Source: Planctomycetota bacterium
GTDB taxonomy: Bacteria > Planctomycetota > UBA1135 > UBA2386
NCBI GenBank assembly: GCA_016713175.1
Contig: JADJPQ010000006.1
Span: 81,674-145,673, forward strand
Length of the DNA stretch: 64,000 bases
Direction: 5' to 3'
The position numbers and the translations under genes are program-made. The notes under the pieces were generated by a model. The model was not told where the DNA came from, made no database searches, and saw only the letters and a list, made by a program, of their open reading frames with translations. Positions 8,775-16,818 of the stretch are shown piece by piece; position 1 is the stretch's first letter; every line of letters begins with the position of its first letter.

Positions 8775-11150
8775 GTGACCGCCTCCGCACCCCCTGACGT
8801 CCCACCGGCCAGTGGCCCGGCGCCGCTGACCGAGGCACAACGCCAGGCGATCGGCGGCGAACTCGATCGCCTGCTCGGCCACCAGCTCGGCCGCGTCCGC
8901 CGGCGCTTCTTCGTGCACGGCCTGGCGTTCACGCTGGCGCTGCCGGGCGCCGCGATCGCGCTGTTCTTCCTGCTCGACCACGCGCTGCGCCTGCCGGCGC
9001 CGATCCGGTTGTTCCATACCGCCGCGGTGACGGTGCTGCTGGGTTGGGCCATCGCGCGCTTCCTGCGCTACCCGCTGTCGCGGCACTTCGCCGCGACCGA
9101 CGTCGCGATCCTGCTCGAACGGACGTTCCCCGGACTGCACCAACGGCTGGTGTCGGCGATCCAGCTGAAGGACGTGCCGGCCGGGGACCTGCGCAACCAG
9201 TCGCCCGCGATGATCGCGGCCCTGCTGCAAGAGACCGCCACCGCGGCGCGGGCGTTGCCGCTCGAACGACTGTTCGACGGCCAGCGGACCCGACGCGCCT
9301 GGGCCGCGGCCGGCACGATCACGACCTTGCTCGCAGTCGGCAGCGCCATGGCTCCGGCCACGGCCATCGCGTTCGTGTTGCGCCACCTCGGCTTGTCGGT
9401 CAGCTATCCCAAAGCCACTCGACTGATCGTCGATCTGCCACCGGCCGGTCCCGAACTGCAGCGCACCGACCACCCCGGCCGCACCGAGCTGGTGCTGCCA
9501 GCGGGCGCCGACCTGCACGTGTCGGTGCTCGCCGAGGGTACCGTTCCCAGCGAAGTCCATCTCGACGTGACCGGCGTCGGCGGCGACGAACGCTCGATCA
9601 CGTTGGTGCCGCGGCCGGGCGACCGCTTCCGGCACGTGTTCCGACGCCTCGGCAACGGCTTCTCGTTCCACGCCCGCGGCGGCGACGACGACACCGGCGA
9701 CAAGATCGTCGAAGTTCGCACGATCCACCCGCCGCTGGTCGGCCAGATCAAGGTCGAACTGACGCCCCCGGCCTACACCGGCAAGCCCCCGGCCACGCAG
9801 GCCGGCGGTGCGATCGAAGCGTTGGTCGGTACCCGGGCGACCCTGATGGTGACCGCCACCGCGACCGTGCATGACGCCACGCTGCTGTTCCTCGAGAGCG
9901 GCCGCAAGCTCGACCTGGTCGCGACCACGATCCAGGACGACTCCGGCGCGGCGACCGCGTACACGGCGCAGTTCACCGTCGAACAGAGCGATCGCTACCA
10001 GATCGACCTGACCGGGGAAGGCGGCCTGCGCAACCCGACACCCGGTACCTACCCGATCGTCGCGATGCAGGACTACGCGCCGGTCGGCCGCTGGCTGCAA
10101 CCCGAAGACGAGTCGGCGACGCTGCTGCTGCCGCAGGCATTGTTGTGCGTGCGCGTCGACGCCCACGACGACCATGGCCTGACCGACGTCCGCCTGACGA
10201 TCGACGCCGGCGGCGGCCGCACGCGCGCGCTCGCGTTGCTGCCGCCGCTGGCCGAAGGCGCATCCTGGCCGGTGCGCGGCCAGTTCCTCGAGCTGCTCGA
10301 GTTGCAAGAACTGCTGGGCGCGCAGAAGGCGGCAGCCGATGGTCTGTCGCTGCAGTTGGCGCTGCGCGACAACCGCCAACCCGAAGCCGGCGCCACCGAA
10401 CTGCAGCGTCGTCAGGTCCAGATCGTCGATCTGACCCAGCTCGCGGCGACCATCGCCCGCAACTTCCGTTCGCTGCGCGAAGAGGTCGAGCAGGCCGCCG
10501 ACCTGCAGACCGATCGCGCGGCCCGGATCGAAGACCTGCGCAGCCAGGCTGCGATCCCCGGCAACGCGACCGCGCAGGCCCTGACCGCCGTCGAAGTCGG
10601 CCAGGGGCGGATCCTGACGTCGGCCGAACGCGTCCACCGCGGCCTGATGCGCGCGTTCGACCAGCACCTGTGGAACCGGCTGGAGTCCAGCCAGCACGCC
10701 GCCAAGGTCGTGGATCTGTACCGGACCTGGTTCACCCAACCACGATCCGACGCACCGCCGAACGCGCTGGTCGACGCCCTGCCGCAAGACGAGGCGTTCT
10801 ACCGCGACGTGCTGGCCCGACGCCGCGCCGGAACGCTCGGCGCCATGGAGAACGTGCTGGATCCGATCCTGCAGATGATCGATCTGGCCGATGGCATCAG
10901 TCACCGGCACGGCCCGCAGCTCGCGCGTATGCTGGCGCAGGCGCAGGTCGCTCGCGACGGTGCCGAACTGACGGAAACGCTGCGGCGGATCGTCGAAGCG
11001 CAACAGCAGATCGCCCAGGCCCTGGCCGCGCTGCTGCTGCAACTCGACCGCTGGAACGAGATCCAGGATCTCGTCCAGGAGACCCGGGCGCTGCTCGACC
11101 GCCAGCGCGACGTGATGGATCGGACCGACGACCTGAAGGACAAGAAATGA
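8775..11150 (+). CDS. DUF4175-like membrane protein, 791 aa
   Basis: Begins at GTG 8775, fifteen bases after the previous stop. Two hydrophobic helices lie near residues 52-72 and 80-97, followed by a long extracytoplasmic region rich in beta strands (roughly residues 200-480) and a charged helical C-terminal half. This arrangement, and its place between a cyclase-fold protein and a Gln-rich coiled-coil protein, matches the DUF4175-like proteins of these clusters. The last codons overlap the next gene as ATGA. The role is unknown; participation in an envelope-spanning complex with its neighbours is an inference from conserved order. Confidence 0.8.
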   Translation: MTASAPPDVPPASGPAPLTEAQRQAIGGELDRLLGHQLGRVRRRFFVHGLAFTLALPGAAIALFFLLDHALRLPAPIRLFHTAAVTVLLGWAIARFLRYPLSRHFAATDVAILLERTFPGLHQRLVSAIQLKDVPAGDLRNQSPAMIAALLQETATAARALPLERLFDGQRTRRAWAAAGTITTLLAVGSAMAPATAIAFVLRHLGLSVSYPKATRLIVDLPPAGPELQRTDHPGRTELVLPAGADLHVSVLAEGTVPSEVHLDVTGVGGDERSITLVPRPGDRFRHVFRRLGNGFSFHARGGDDDTGDKIVEVRTIHPPLVGQIKVELTPPAYTGKPPATQAGGAIEALVGTRATLMVTATATVHDATLLFLESGRKLDLVATTIQDDSGAATAYTAQFTVEQSDRYQIDLTGEGGLRNPTPGTYPIVAMQDYAPVGRWLQPEDESATLLLPQALLCVRVDAHDDHGLTDVRLTIDAGGGRTRALALLPPLAEGASWPVRGQFLELLELQELLGAQKAAADGLSLQLALRDNRQPEAGATELQRRQVQIVDLTQLAATIARNFRSLREEVEQAADLQTDRAARIEDLRSQAAIPGNATAQALTAVEVGQGRILTSAERVHRGLMRAFDQHLWNRLESSQHAAKVVDLYRTWFTQPRSDAPPNALVDALPQDEAFYRDVLARRRAGTLGAMENVLDPILQMIDLADGISHRHGPQLARMLAQAQVARDGAELTETLRRIVEAQQQIAQALAALLLQLDRWNEIQDLVQETRALLDRQRDVMDRTDDLKDKK

Positions 11151-14044
11151 ACGCCACCACCGCCCTGTTCCTGCTGGCCGCCGCGACCTTGCCCGTTGCC
11201 GGCACCCGCCTGCCTGCCGCCCAGGATCCGCAGGCGCCAGGCGCCGAGGTCCAGGACGACGAACTCGACCGCCTGCGCCGCGACCAGGAGGAGATCCTGC
11301 GCAAGGGTGGCCGGTTGCGCGACCTGATGGTCCGGATGAAGGCGCGCTACGAACGCGAGGGCAAGACCGAGTCGGTGGCGCTGCTGACCCAGGGGCTCGA
11401 ACATCTCGAGCGCTCGGGCGTGATGCAGGAAGTCGCCGGCATCCGCGACGACATCGCCGCCGCGGCGTTCGCGCAGGCGCAGCGCAAACAGAAGGATGTC
11501 ATCGCCGACCTCGAGCGCCTGCTGAACATCCTGCTCGAGCGCAAGTCGATCGAGAACCTGAAGAAGGACATCGAGCAGACGACGGCCATGGCCGCTACCG
11601 CGCGCGAGCTCGAGCGGCGCCAGGCGGAGCTGCAGCAGCGCACCGCCGAAGCCACCCAGCGCGAGCCGACCGCGGCCGAGCGCGAACTGCTGGAGCGACT
11701 CGACCAACTGCGGCGCGAACAACAGAACGAAGCCCAGCGCAATGCCCGCGACGCCGGCATGCGGCAGCCGTTCCTCGAGGACGCCTTGCAGCGGATCGAC
11801 GCGTTGTTGCAGCAGCAGGAACGGCTCGAACGCGCCGTCGCCGATGAGGCCAGTGGCAAGACCCAGGCGGCGCGCCAGCAGCAGTTCGACGTCGGCGAGA
11901 TGATCCAGCGCACGAAGGCCCTGATGGGTCAGGTGCGCGATCAGGGCACGCAGGAGAAGTTGCAGGCCGAGGCGCAGGCGATGCGCGACGCGGCCGCCAC
12001 CGGTGACCAGTCGGCGCTGCAGCAGGCGCGTGACCGGCTGCAAGCCAGCCTCGAGAACGCCCCCAAGGTCCACGACGACCCCGAGGGCCCGCGCGCCGAC
12101 CGGGAGTGGCAGGAACTGCGGCAGAAGTTGCAGAACGCCGAAGCCGGAGCCACGCCGCAGGAGCGCGAGAAGCTGACCGAACTGGCCAACCAGGCGAGCG
12201 AGATGGGCCAACGCAAGAGCCAGGAAGCCAGGAAGCGCAACGCCGCGCAGGCCGGCAAGCTCCAGCAGCAAGCCGAGGCGTCGCAGCAGCAGCTCGCTGG
12301 CGGCGAGCCGCCCAAAGAGGGTTCACCCGCGGAGTCGATGCAGAAGGCCAGCAGCGAACTGCAGAACGCCGCCGGGTCGGCCCCGGCCGGCGAGCCCAAG
12401 CAGACCCAGGAACAGCTCGAGAAGGCGCTGCGCGCGCTCGAAGAGGCCAAGGCCCGGCTGCAACAGCAGAATCCCGACGCCGGCCGCCAAGCCGACCAGA
12501 TGGCCGCCGATGCCGATGCTGCGGCGCGCGAGCTGCAGAACGCGCCGCAGGCGCAGGAAGCCGAACAGCAGGCGGCCAAGGCACTGGAGAATGCCGAGCA
12601 GCAGCTGCGCGATGCCAGCCAGAAGATCGACGACGCGCGCAATGCCGGCCAACCACCGTCGCCGCAGCCGCAGATGCAGGCGTCGCGGCAGAACCTGCAA
12701 CAGGCCAAGGAGACGCTGCAGCAGGCGCTGCAGCAGAACAACGCCGAGCGCGGCGGTGATCAGCAACAGGCCTCGCAACGGCAACAACAGTTGCGCGCGC
12801 AGGCAGAGCAGGCAAAGCAGCAGATGCAGCAGGCCCGGCAGCAGGGCAGCCTGAGCGAGGCCCAGGCCAAGGGCGCCGAGCAGAAGATGCAACAGGCAGT
12901 GGACAAGATGCAGCAGGCCGAACAGCGGCTGCAGCAGGGCCAGCAATCCAGCGCCGCTCAGGCCCAGCAACAGGCCGCCGAGTCACTGCAGCAGGCGCAA
13001 CAGGAACTGCAGCGCAACCAGGAGCCGACGCCGGCGCAGAAGGATGCCCTGCAGAAGCTCGCCGAGGAGCAGAAGAAGCTCCAGGACGACATCGTCAAGT
13101 TGGCGCAGGAAGCCAAGGAACGACAGAACCAGAAGGCCCAGCAAGCCCTCGAGGACGCCGCCGAAGCCGCCCGCAAGGCGCAGCAGGCGATGCAGCAGGG
13201 CGACATGGAGGAGACCGAGCAGCAGCAGGAGCAGGCCCGGCAGAAGCTCGAAGAGGCCAGCGAAGAACTCGAGGAGGAGCGCGACCGCTACATGGACCAG
13301 CGGCAGGAAGAGCTGCTGTTCCGGATGCGCGACGAGCTGACCCAGTTCCTCGACAAGCAGCGACCGCTCACCCAGCAGACGCTGGAGATCCAGAAGGCTG
13401 CCGGCACCGGCACGCCGTCACGGCCGCAGCGCAACAAGCTGAAGCAGTTCGGCGAAGAGGAGCAGGAACTCGCCGGCCGCATCCAGGGCCTGATCCAGGC
13501 GCTGGTCGAAGAAGGCAACATGGTCTACCGCGCCGTGCTCGAGGCCAACCACGAGGACCTGAAGGAGGTCGCCCGGCGGCTGAACGCGCGTTCGCCCGAT
13601 GCCGGCTCGTACACGACGATGCTGCAGCAGGACGTCGAAACGCGGACCGAGAACCTGCTGGCCGCGCTGGAGCGCGAACGCAAACGACGCGAAGAGGACC
13701 GGCAGCGCCAGCAGCAGCAACAGCAGCAGCAACAGCAGAAGGGCCAGAACAAGTTCAACCAGCAGCGCGAGCGGCTGGTGTCGCTGATCGCCGAACTCGA
13801 GATGCTGAAGCAGCTCGAGCTCGACACCCGTGACGCCACCCAGGACCTCGGCAAGCTGGTCGAGTTGCGCGGCGACGACACGATCACCGAAGCCGAAGTC
13901 GCGATGATCGAACGGCTGGCCAATCGGCATGGCGAGGTGACCCGGCTGTTCCAGCAGATCAAGGCCGGCGTCGAAGAGACGATGCAGCAGATGCAGCAGC
14001 AGGAAGGCGAAGATCCCCAGGGCGGCGAAGGCCGCGGCCGCTAG
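11147..14044 (+). CDS. Secreted Gln/Glu/Ala-rich coiled-coil protein, 965 aa
   Basis: The start is the ATG of an ATGA overlap with the upstream gene, and it gives a clear signal peptide (hydrophobic stretch ending near RLPAAQD). Most of the rest is predicted long coiled coil of very low complexity (Gln, Ala, Glu, Lys, Arg), with a short polyglutamine run near residue 860 encoded by CAG/CAA repeats at about 13708-13740. A cleaner helical domain lies near the C-terminus. A rod-like envelope or periplasmic scaffold is the simplest reading. No enzyme motif is visible. It is translationally coupled to the DUF4175-like gene and is followed 14 bases later by a second Gln-rich protein. Confidence 0.85.
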   Translation: MNATTALFLLAAATLPVAGTRLPAAQDPQAPGAEVQDDELDRLRRDQEEILRKGGRLRDLMVRMKARYEREGKTESVALLTQGLEHLERSGVMQEVAGIRDDIAAAAFAQAQRKQKDVIADLERLLNILLERKSIENLKKDIEQTTAMAATARELERRQAELQQRTAEATQREPTAAERELLERLDQLRREQQNEAQRNARDAGMRQPFLEDALQRIDALLQQQERLERAVADEASGKTQAARQQQFDVGEMIQRTKALMGQVRDQGTQEKLQAEAQAMRDAAATGDQSALQQARDRLQASLENAPKVHDDPEGPRADREWQELRQKLQNAEAGATPQEREKLTELANQASEMGQRKSQEARKRNAAQAGKLQQQAEASQQQLAGGEPPKEGSPAESMQKASSELQNAAGSAPAGEPKQTQEQLEKALRALEEAKARLQQQNPDAGRQADQMAADADAAARELQNAPQAQEAEQQAAKALENAEQQLRDASQKIDDARNAGQPPSPQPQMQASRQNLQQAKETLQQALQQNNAERGGDQQQASQRQQQLRAQAEQAKQQMQQARQQGSLSEAQAKGAEQKMQQAVDKMQQAEQRLQQGQQSSAAQAQQQAAESLQQAQQELQRNQEPTPAQKDALQKLAEEQKKLQDDIVKLAQEAKERQNQKAQQALEDAAEAARKAQQAMQQGDMEETEQQQEQARQKLEEASEELEEERDRYMDQRQEELLFRMRDELTQFLDKQRPLTQQTLEIQKAAGTGTPSRPQRNKLKQFGEEEQELAGRIQGLIQALVEEGNMVYRAVLEANHEDLKEVARRLNARSPDAGSYTTMLQQDVETRTENLLAALERERKRREEDRQRQQQQQQQQQQKGQNKFNQQRERLVSLIAELEMLKQLELDTRDATQDLGKLVELRGDDTITEAEVAMIERLANRHGEVTRLFQQIKAGVEETMQQMQQQEGEDPQGGEGRGR

Positions 14045-14058
14045 ACCGGAGCATCACG

Positions 14059-14856
14059 ATGAACCCGAAGACATTGCTGTCGAAGCTGGTGACCGCGGCG
14101 CTCGCCGCCGTGCTGACCTGCCCGCTGAACGCCCAGGAGCCCGATCCGGCCGAGATCGCCGAGATCGCGCGACGTGTCGACGAACAGCTGCAGGAGATCG
14201 ACAAACTGTTGCTCGAGTCGGGCAAGAAGGGTGTGGCACGCACCACGCCCAAGACCAACCTGCAGCAGTCCAACGACCGGAGCCAGGCGGTCGAGCAGGG
14301 CATCGACGAGCTGATCCAGAAGCTCGAGCAGATGAAGAGCCGATCGCAGAGCCAATCCGAGTCGCAAAGCCAGAGCCAGCAGAACAAGCAGAACCAGGAA
14401 TCGACTCCGCAGGAAGGCCAGCAGCAGCAGGACCAGCGCAATCAGCAGCAGGGCCGGCAGAATCGGCGCGAGAACCAGACCCCGGACTTCGTGCAGCGCG
14501 AGCCGCAACAGCAACCCGGCGAACAACCCCAACCCGGTGAGCAGCAGCAGCAGCAGCCCGGGCAGCAACAGCAACCCGGGCAGCAACAGCCCGGCGAGCA
14601 GAACCCGGAACGTCAGGGCAATCCCCGCGGTGACCAGGAGGTCCCGGATCCGGGCCGCAACACGCCGGGCAACCAGCCGCCGGCCGACGGCACCGGGCCT
14701 GGCGCCCAAGGCACCGGCGCCGGCGAGTGGGGTGACCTGCCGCCCTACCTGAACGCGTTGAAGAACCGTGGTTCGGCCCCCAAGGTACCGGAGAAGTTCC
14801 GGCGCTACTGGGAGGCGTACCTGAAGCAGAAGCAGGACGGCGGCAAGAAGCAGTAG
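14059..14856 (+). CDS. Secreted Gln/Pro-rich low-complexity protein
   Basis: 265 residues. The signal peptide ends near PLNAQEP, a short helical region spans about residues 30-90, and a long Gln/Pro/Gly/Asn tract covers about residues 95-210 (QQPG-type repeats). The C-terminus is ordered and conserved-looking (PPYLNAL...VPEKFRRYWEAYL). A GGAG ribosome-binding sequence lies upstream of ATG 14059. It is the last gene of the plus-strand cluster. The disordered middle with ordered ends suggests a linker or matrix-like partner of the coiled-coil protein. Function unknown. Confidence 0.82.
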   Translation: MNPKTLLSKLVTAALAAVLTCPLNAQEPDPAEIAEIARRVDEQLQEIDKLLLESGKKGVARTTPKTNLQQSNDRSQAVEQGIDELIQKLEQMKSRSQSQSESQSQSQQNKQNQESTPQEGQQQQDQRNQQQGRQNRRENQTPDFVQREPQQQPGEQPQPGEQQQQQPGQQQQPGQQQPGEQNPERQGNPRGDQEVPDPGRNTPGNQPPADGTGPGAQGTGAGEWGDLPPYLNALKNRGSAPKVPEKFRRYWEAYLKQKQDGGKKQ

Positions 14857-14923
14857 CGCGTTCGCGGCAACCACGCAGCGATACGCTGGGTCGCGACACT
14901 CCTCCGCGCCCGCACGCCTTCGC

Positions 14924-15599
14924 CTACGCGTTCAGCAGGCCTTCGCGGATCGCCAGGCGCGCCAGTTCGGCCGCCGAGTGACAATCCAGCTTTCGTTGCA
15001 GGTTCTCGCGGTGCTTCTTGACCGTGCCGAGCGACAGGTCGAGCTGCGCCGCGACTTCCTTGTTGGCCTTGCCAAGCGCCAGCAACTGGAACACTTCGCG
15101 CTCACGCGGGGTCAACACCGACAACGCGGAACTCTCACTCGGCGCCGGCGCCTCGCCGCGAACCACGCGGGCCATGATGCCGCTGGCCACCTTCGGCGAC
15201 AGGTAGGAATCCCCGCGCCGGATCGCCTCGATCGCGACGGCCAACTCCTCCGGTTCGCTGTCCTTGGACAGGTAGCCGTCCGCGCCTGCCTGCAGCGCCT
15301 GCTGCACGAACTTCTGGCCTTCGTGCTGCGACGCGATCAAGACGCGCGTCGACGGTGACGCCTTCTTCAGCGGCCCCACGGCGTCGAGGCCAAGAGAGTC
15401 CCGGCATCGTGATGTCGAGGATCACGAGGTCAGGCCGCAGTTGCTCCACCAGCTCGATGCCCTTGCGGGCATCCCCGGCGTCGCCGACGACCTGGAAATT
15501 GGGGATCCGCTCGAGCAGCGACTTGAACGCTGCGCGCACGATCGCCTGGTCATCCACGAGAACGATCCGGATGGTCTGTCGGTCAGGCATGGCGGTCAC
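14924..15599 (-). pseudogene. NarL/FixJ-type response regulator with a +1 frameshift
   Basis: Two overlapping minus-strand frames together make one ordinary LuxR-type response regulator. The 5' part (15599 down to about 15393) encodes a receiver start (RIVLVDDQAIVR, phospho-acceptor region LVILDITMPG). The 3' part (about 15391 to 14924) encodes the end of the receiver, with the conserved Lys in LSKDSEPE, and a helix-turn-helix domain (LTPREREVFQLLALG, VKKHRENLQRKL). The frames join if one base of the AA pair at 15392-15393 is removed, which restores MPGLSGLDAVGPLKK. Either the gene is recently broken or the consensus has a one-base error. Its start overlaps the end of the kinase gene, so the two were co-expressed. 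Confidence 0.8.
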
Positions 15600-16689
15600 T
15601 GCTCGCTCCTGGTTGCTCGGACTCGCCCGCCGAGGCGGGCAACACGATGCGAAAGCACGCTCCGGGCCCCGGGCGGTCGATCAGCGCGATGGTGCCGCCG
15701 TGGCTTTCCACCACCTTGCGGCAGAACGCGAGGCCGATGCCGGTGCCATACTCCTTCGAACTGTGGAACGGGCGGAAGATTTCGTCCCTCTTGCCCGCGG
15801 GCACACCGGGCCCATCGTCATCGACCTCGACTACGCAGTCCGGCCCATGGGATTGGCCACGCACGCGCACCTGGCCCTTGCCATTGCAGGCCTCGCCGGC
15901 GTTGCGCAGCAGGTTGACGACGACCTCGCCGAACAGCTGTTCGTCGACATCCACCGTGAATGGCTGCGCCACGACCACCTCCACCGCGACACCGTGCATG
16001 AACGGCAGGTCGTGCACCTGGCGGGCACAGCCGCGCAACAACTCCGCGGCGTCCAGAGCGCGCCGTTGCAGCTGCAGAGGCCGCGCGAACGACAACGTCT
16101 GACCGAGCATCCGCTCGATACGGTTCAGGTTGCCGACCAGCTCCTCGATCAGCACCCGATCGTCGACCCCGATCTTGTCGGCTACCGCACGCAGCGCGTG
16201 CCGCAGGCTGGTGATCGGCGTCCGGATCTCGTGGCTCAGGACCGATGCCGACTCCCCGAGCGCCGCCAGGTTGCGCAGCACCTGCATCTCGGTGCGGCGG
16301 GCCGCGTCGCGTTCCCGCAGCAGTCGCACGTGCCGCAGCCCACGCGACACCGCCTCCAGCAGCTTGTCCTTGGTGACCGGCTTGCTGATGTAGTCGAACG
16401 CGCCGCGACGCACTGCTTCCGAAGCGGTCTCGACGTTCGGCTCGCCCGTGATCAGGATCACCGGCTCGAGGCAGTGGCGCTGTTCGACCACCTCGCGCAG
16501 CACCTGCATGCCGTTCGTGTCGGGCATCACGATGTCGGTGATCAGCACCTCGAACCGTCCCGGCTGCAGTTCCTGCTGCACGTCGGCGAAGCGCTCGCCG
16601 CGAACGACGGCGTGCCCCTGGTTCTCGAGGAAGCGGGCGAGCGTCTGCAGCAGTCGGGTCTCGTCGTCGATCAGGACAATTCGTGCCAT
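15583..16689 (-). CDS. Receiver-histidine kinase (REC-HisKA-HATPase)
   Basis: 368 residues starting at MARIVLIDDE; the longer open frame upstream is rejected because its extra residues lie in the divergent promoter region. The N-terminal receiver has its phospho-acceptor Asp in ITDIVMPD and its Lys in ISKPVTKDK. A dimerisation domain follows with the phosphorylatable His in LSHEIRTPITS, then an ATPase domain with the N box LLRNAGEA, DDGPG and GTGIGL. There is no membrane segment, so it is cytoplasmic. It overlaps the frameshifted LuxR-type regulator by 17 bases and is divergent from the FixL-like kinase, suggesting one phosphorelay with the receiver as an input. Confidence 0.9.
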   Translation of the reverse strand: MARIVLIDDETRLLQTLARFLENQGHAVVRGERFADVQQELQPGRFEVLITDIVMPDTNGMQVLREVVEQRHCLEPVILITGEPNVETASEAVRRGAFDYISKPVTKDKLLEAVSRGLRHVRLLRERDAARRTEMQVLRNLAALGESASVLSHEIRTPITSLRHALRAVADKIGVDDRVLIEELVGNLNRIERMLGQTLSFARPLQLQRRALDAAELLRGCARQVHDLPFMHGVAVEVVVAQPFTVDVDEQLFGEVVVNLLRNAGEACNGKGQVRVRGQSHGPDCVVEVDDDGPGVPAGKRDEIFRPFHSSKEYGTGIGLAFCRKVVESHGGTIALIDRPGPGACFRIVLPASAGESEQPGASSDRHA

Positions 16690-16818
16690 GCGTGCGAAGG
16701 GTCGGGGTGAACGCCACCGGGGATTCTGTTCCGTCCGATGCCCCGGCCGGGGTGGGACAAGTGCGTAGGTGACCGGGTCAGAGGGCGTATATGCTGCCAT
16801 CCCCGTCGTCCCCGCCGG
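16690..16818. promoter_or_regulatory. Divergent intergenic promoter region between two kinase genes
   Basis: 129 bases separate the start codons of the receiver-kinase (minus) and the FixL-like kinase (plus), so promoters for both must lie here or overlap the genes. An AT-richer patch reading cgtatatgct at 16786-16795 is the only -10-like sequence that stands out. No clean -35, FNR box or FixK box was found by eye. Confidence 0.3.

Noticed and set aside
7545..11042. 1165-residue minus-strand frame opposite the cyclase-fold and DUF4175-like genes
   Set aside because: Shadow of two real plus-strand genes; composition is Arg/Gln-rich and it carries no recognisable domain.
13708..13740. CAG/CAA trinucleotide run as a stand-alone repeat element
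   Set aside because: It lies in frame inside the Gln-rich coiled-coil gene and encodes its polyglutamine tract, so it is part of that gene.
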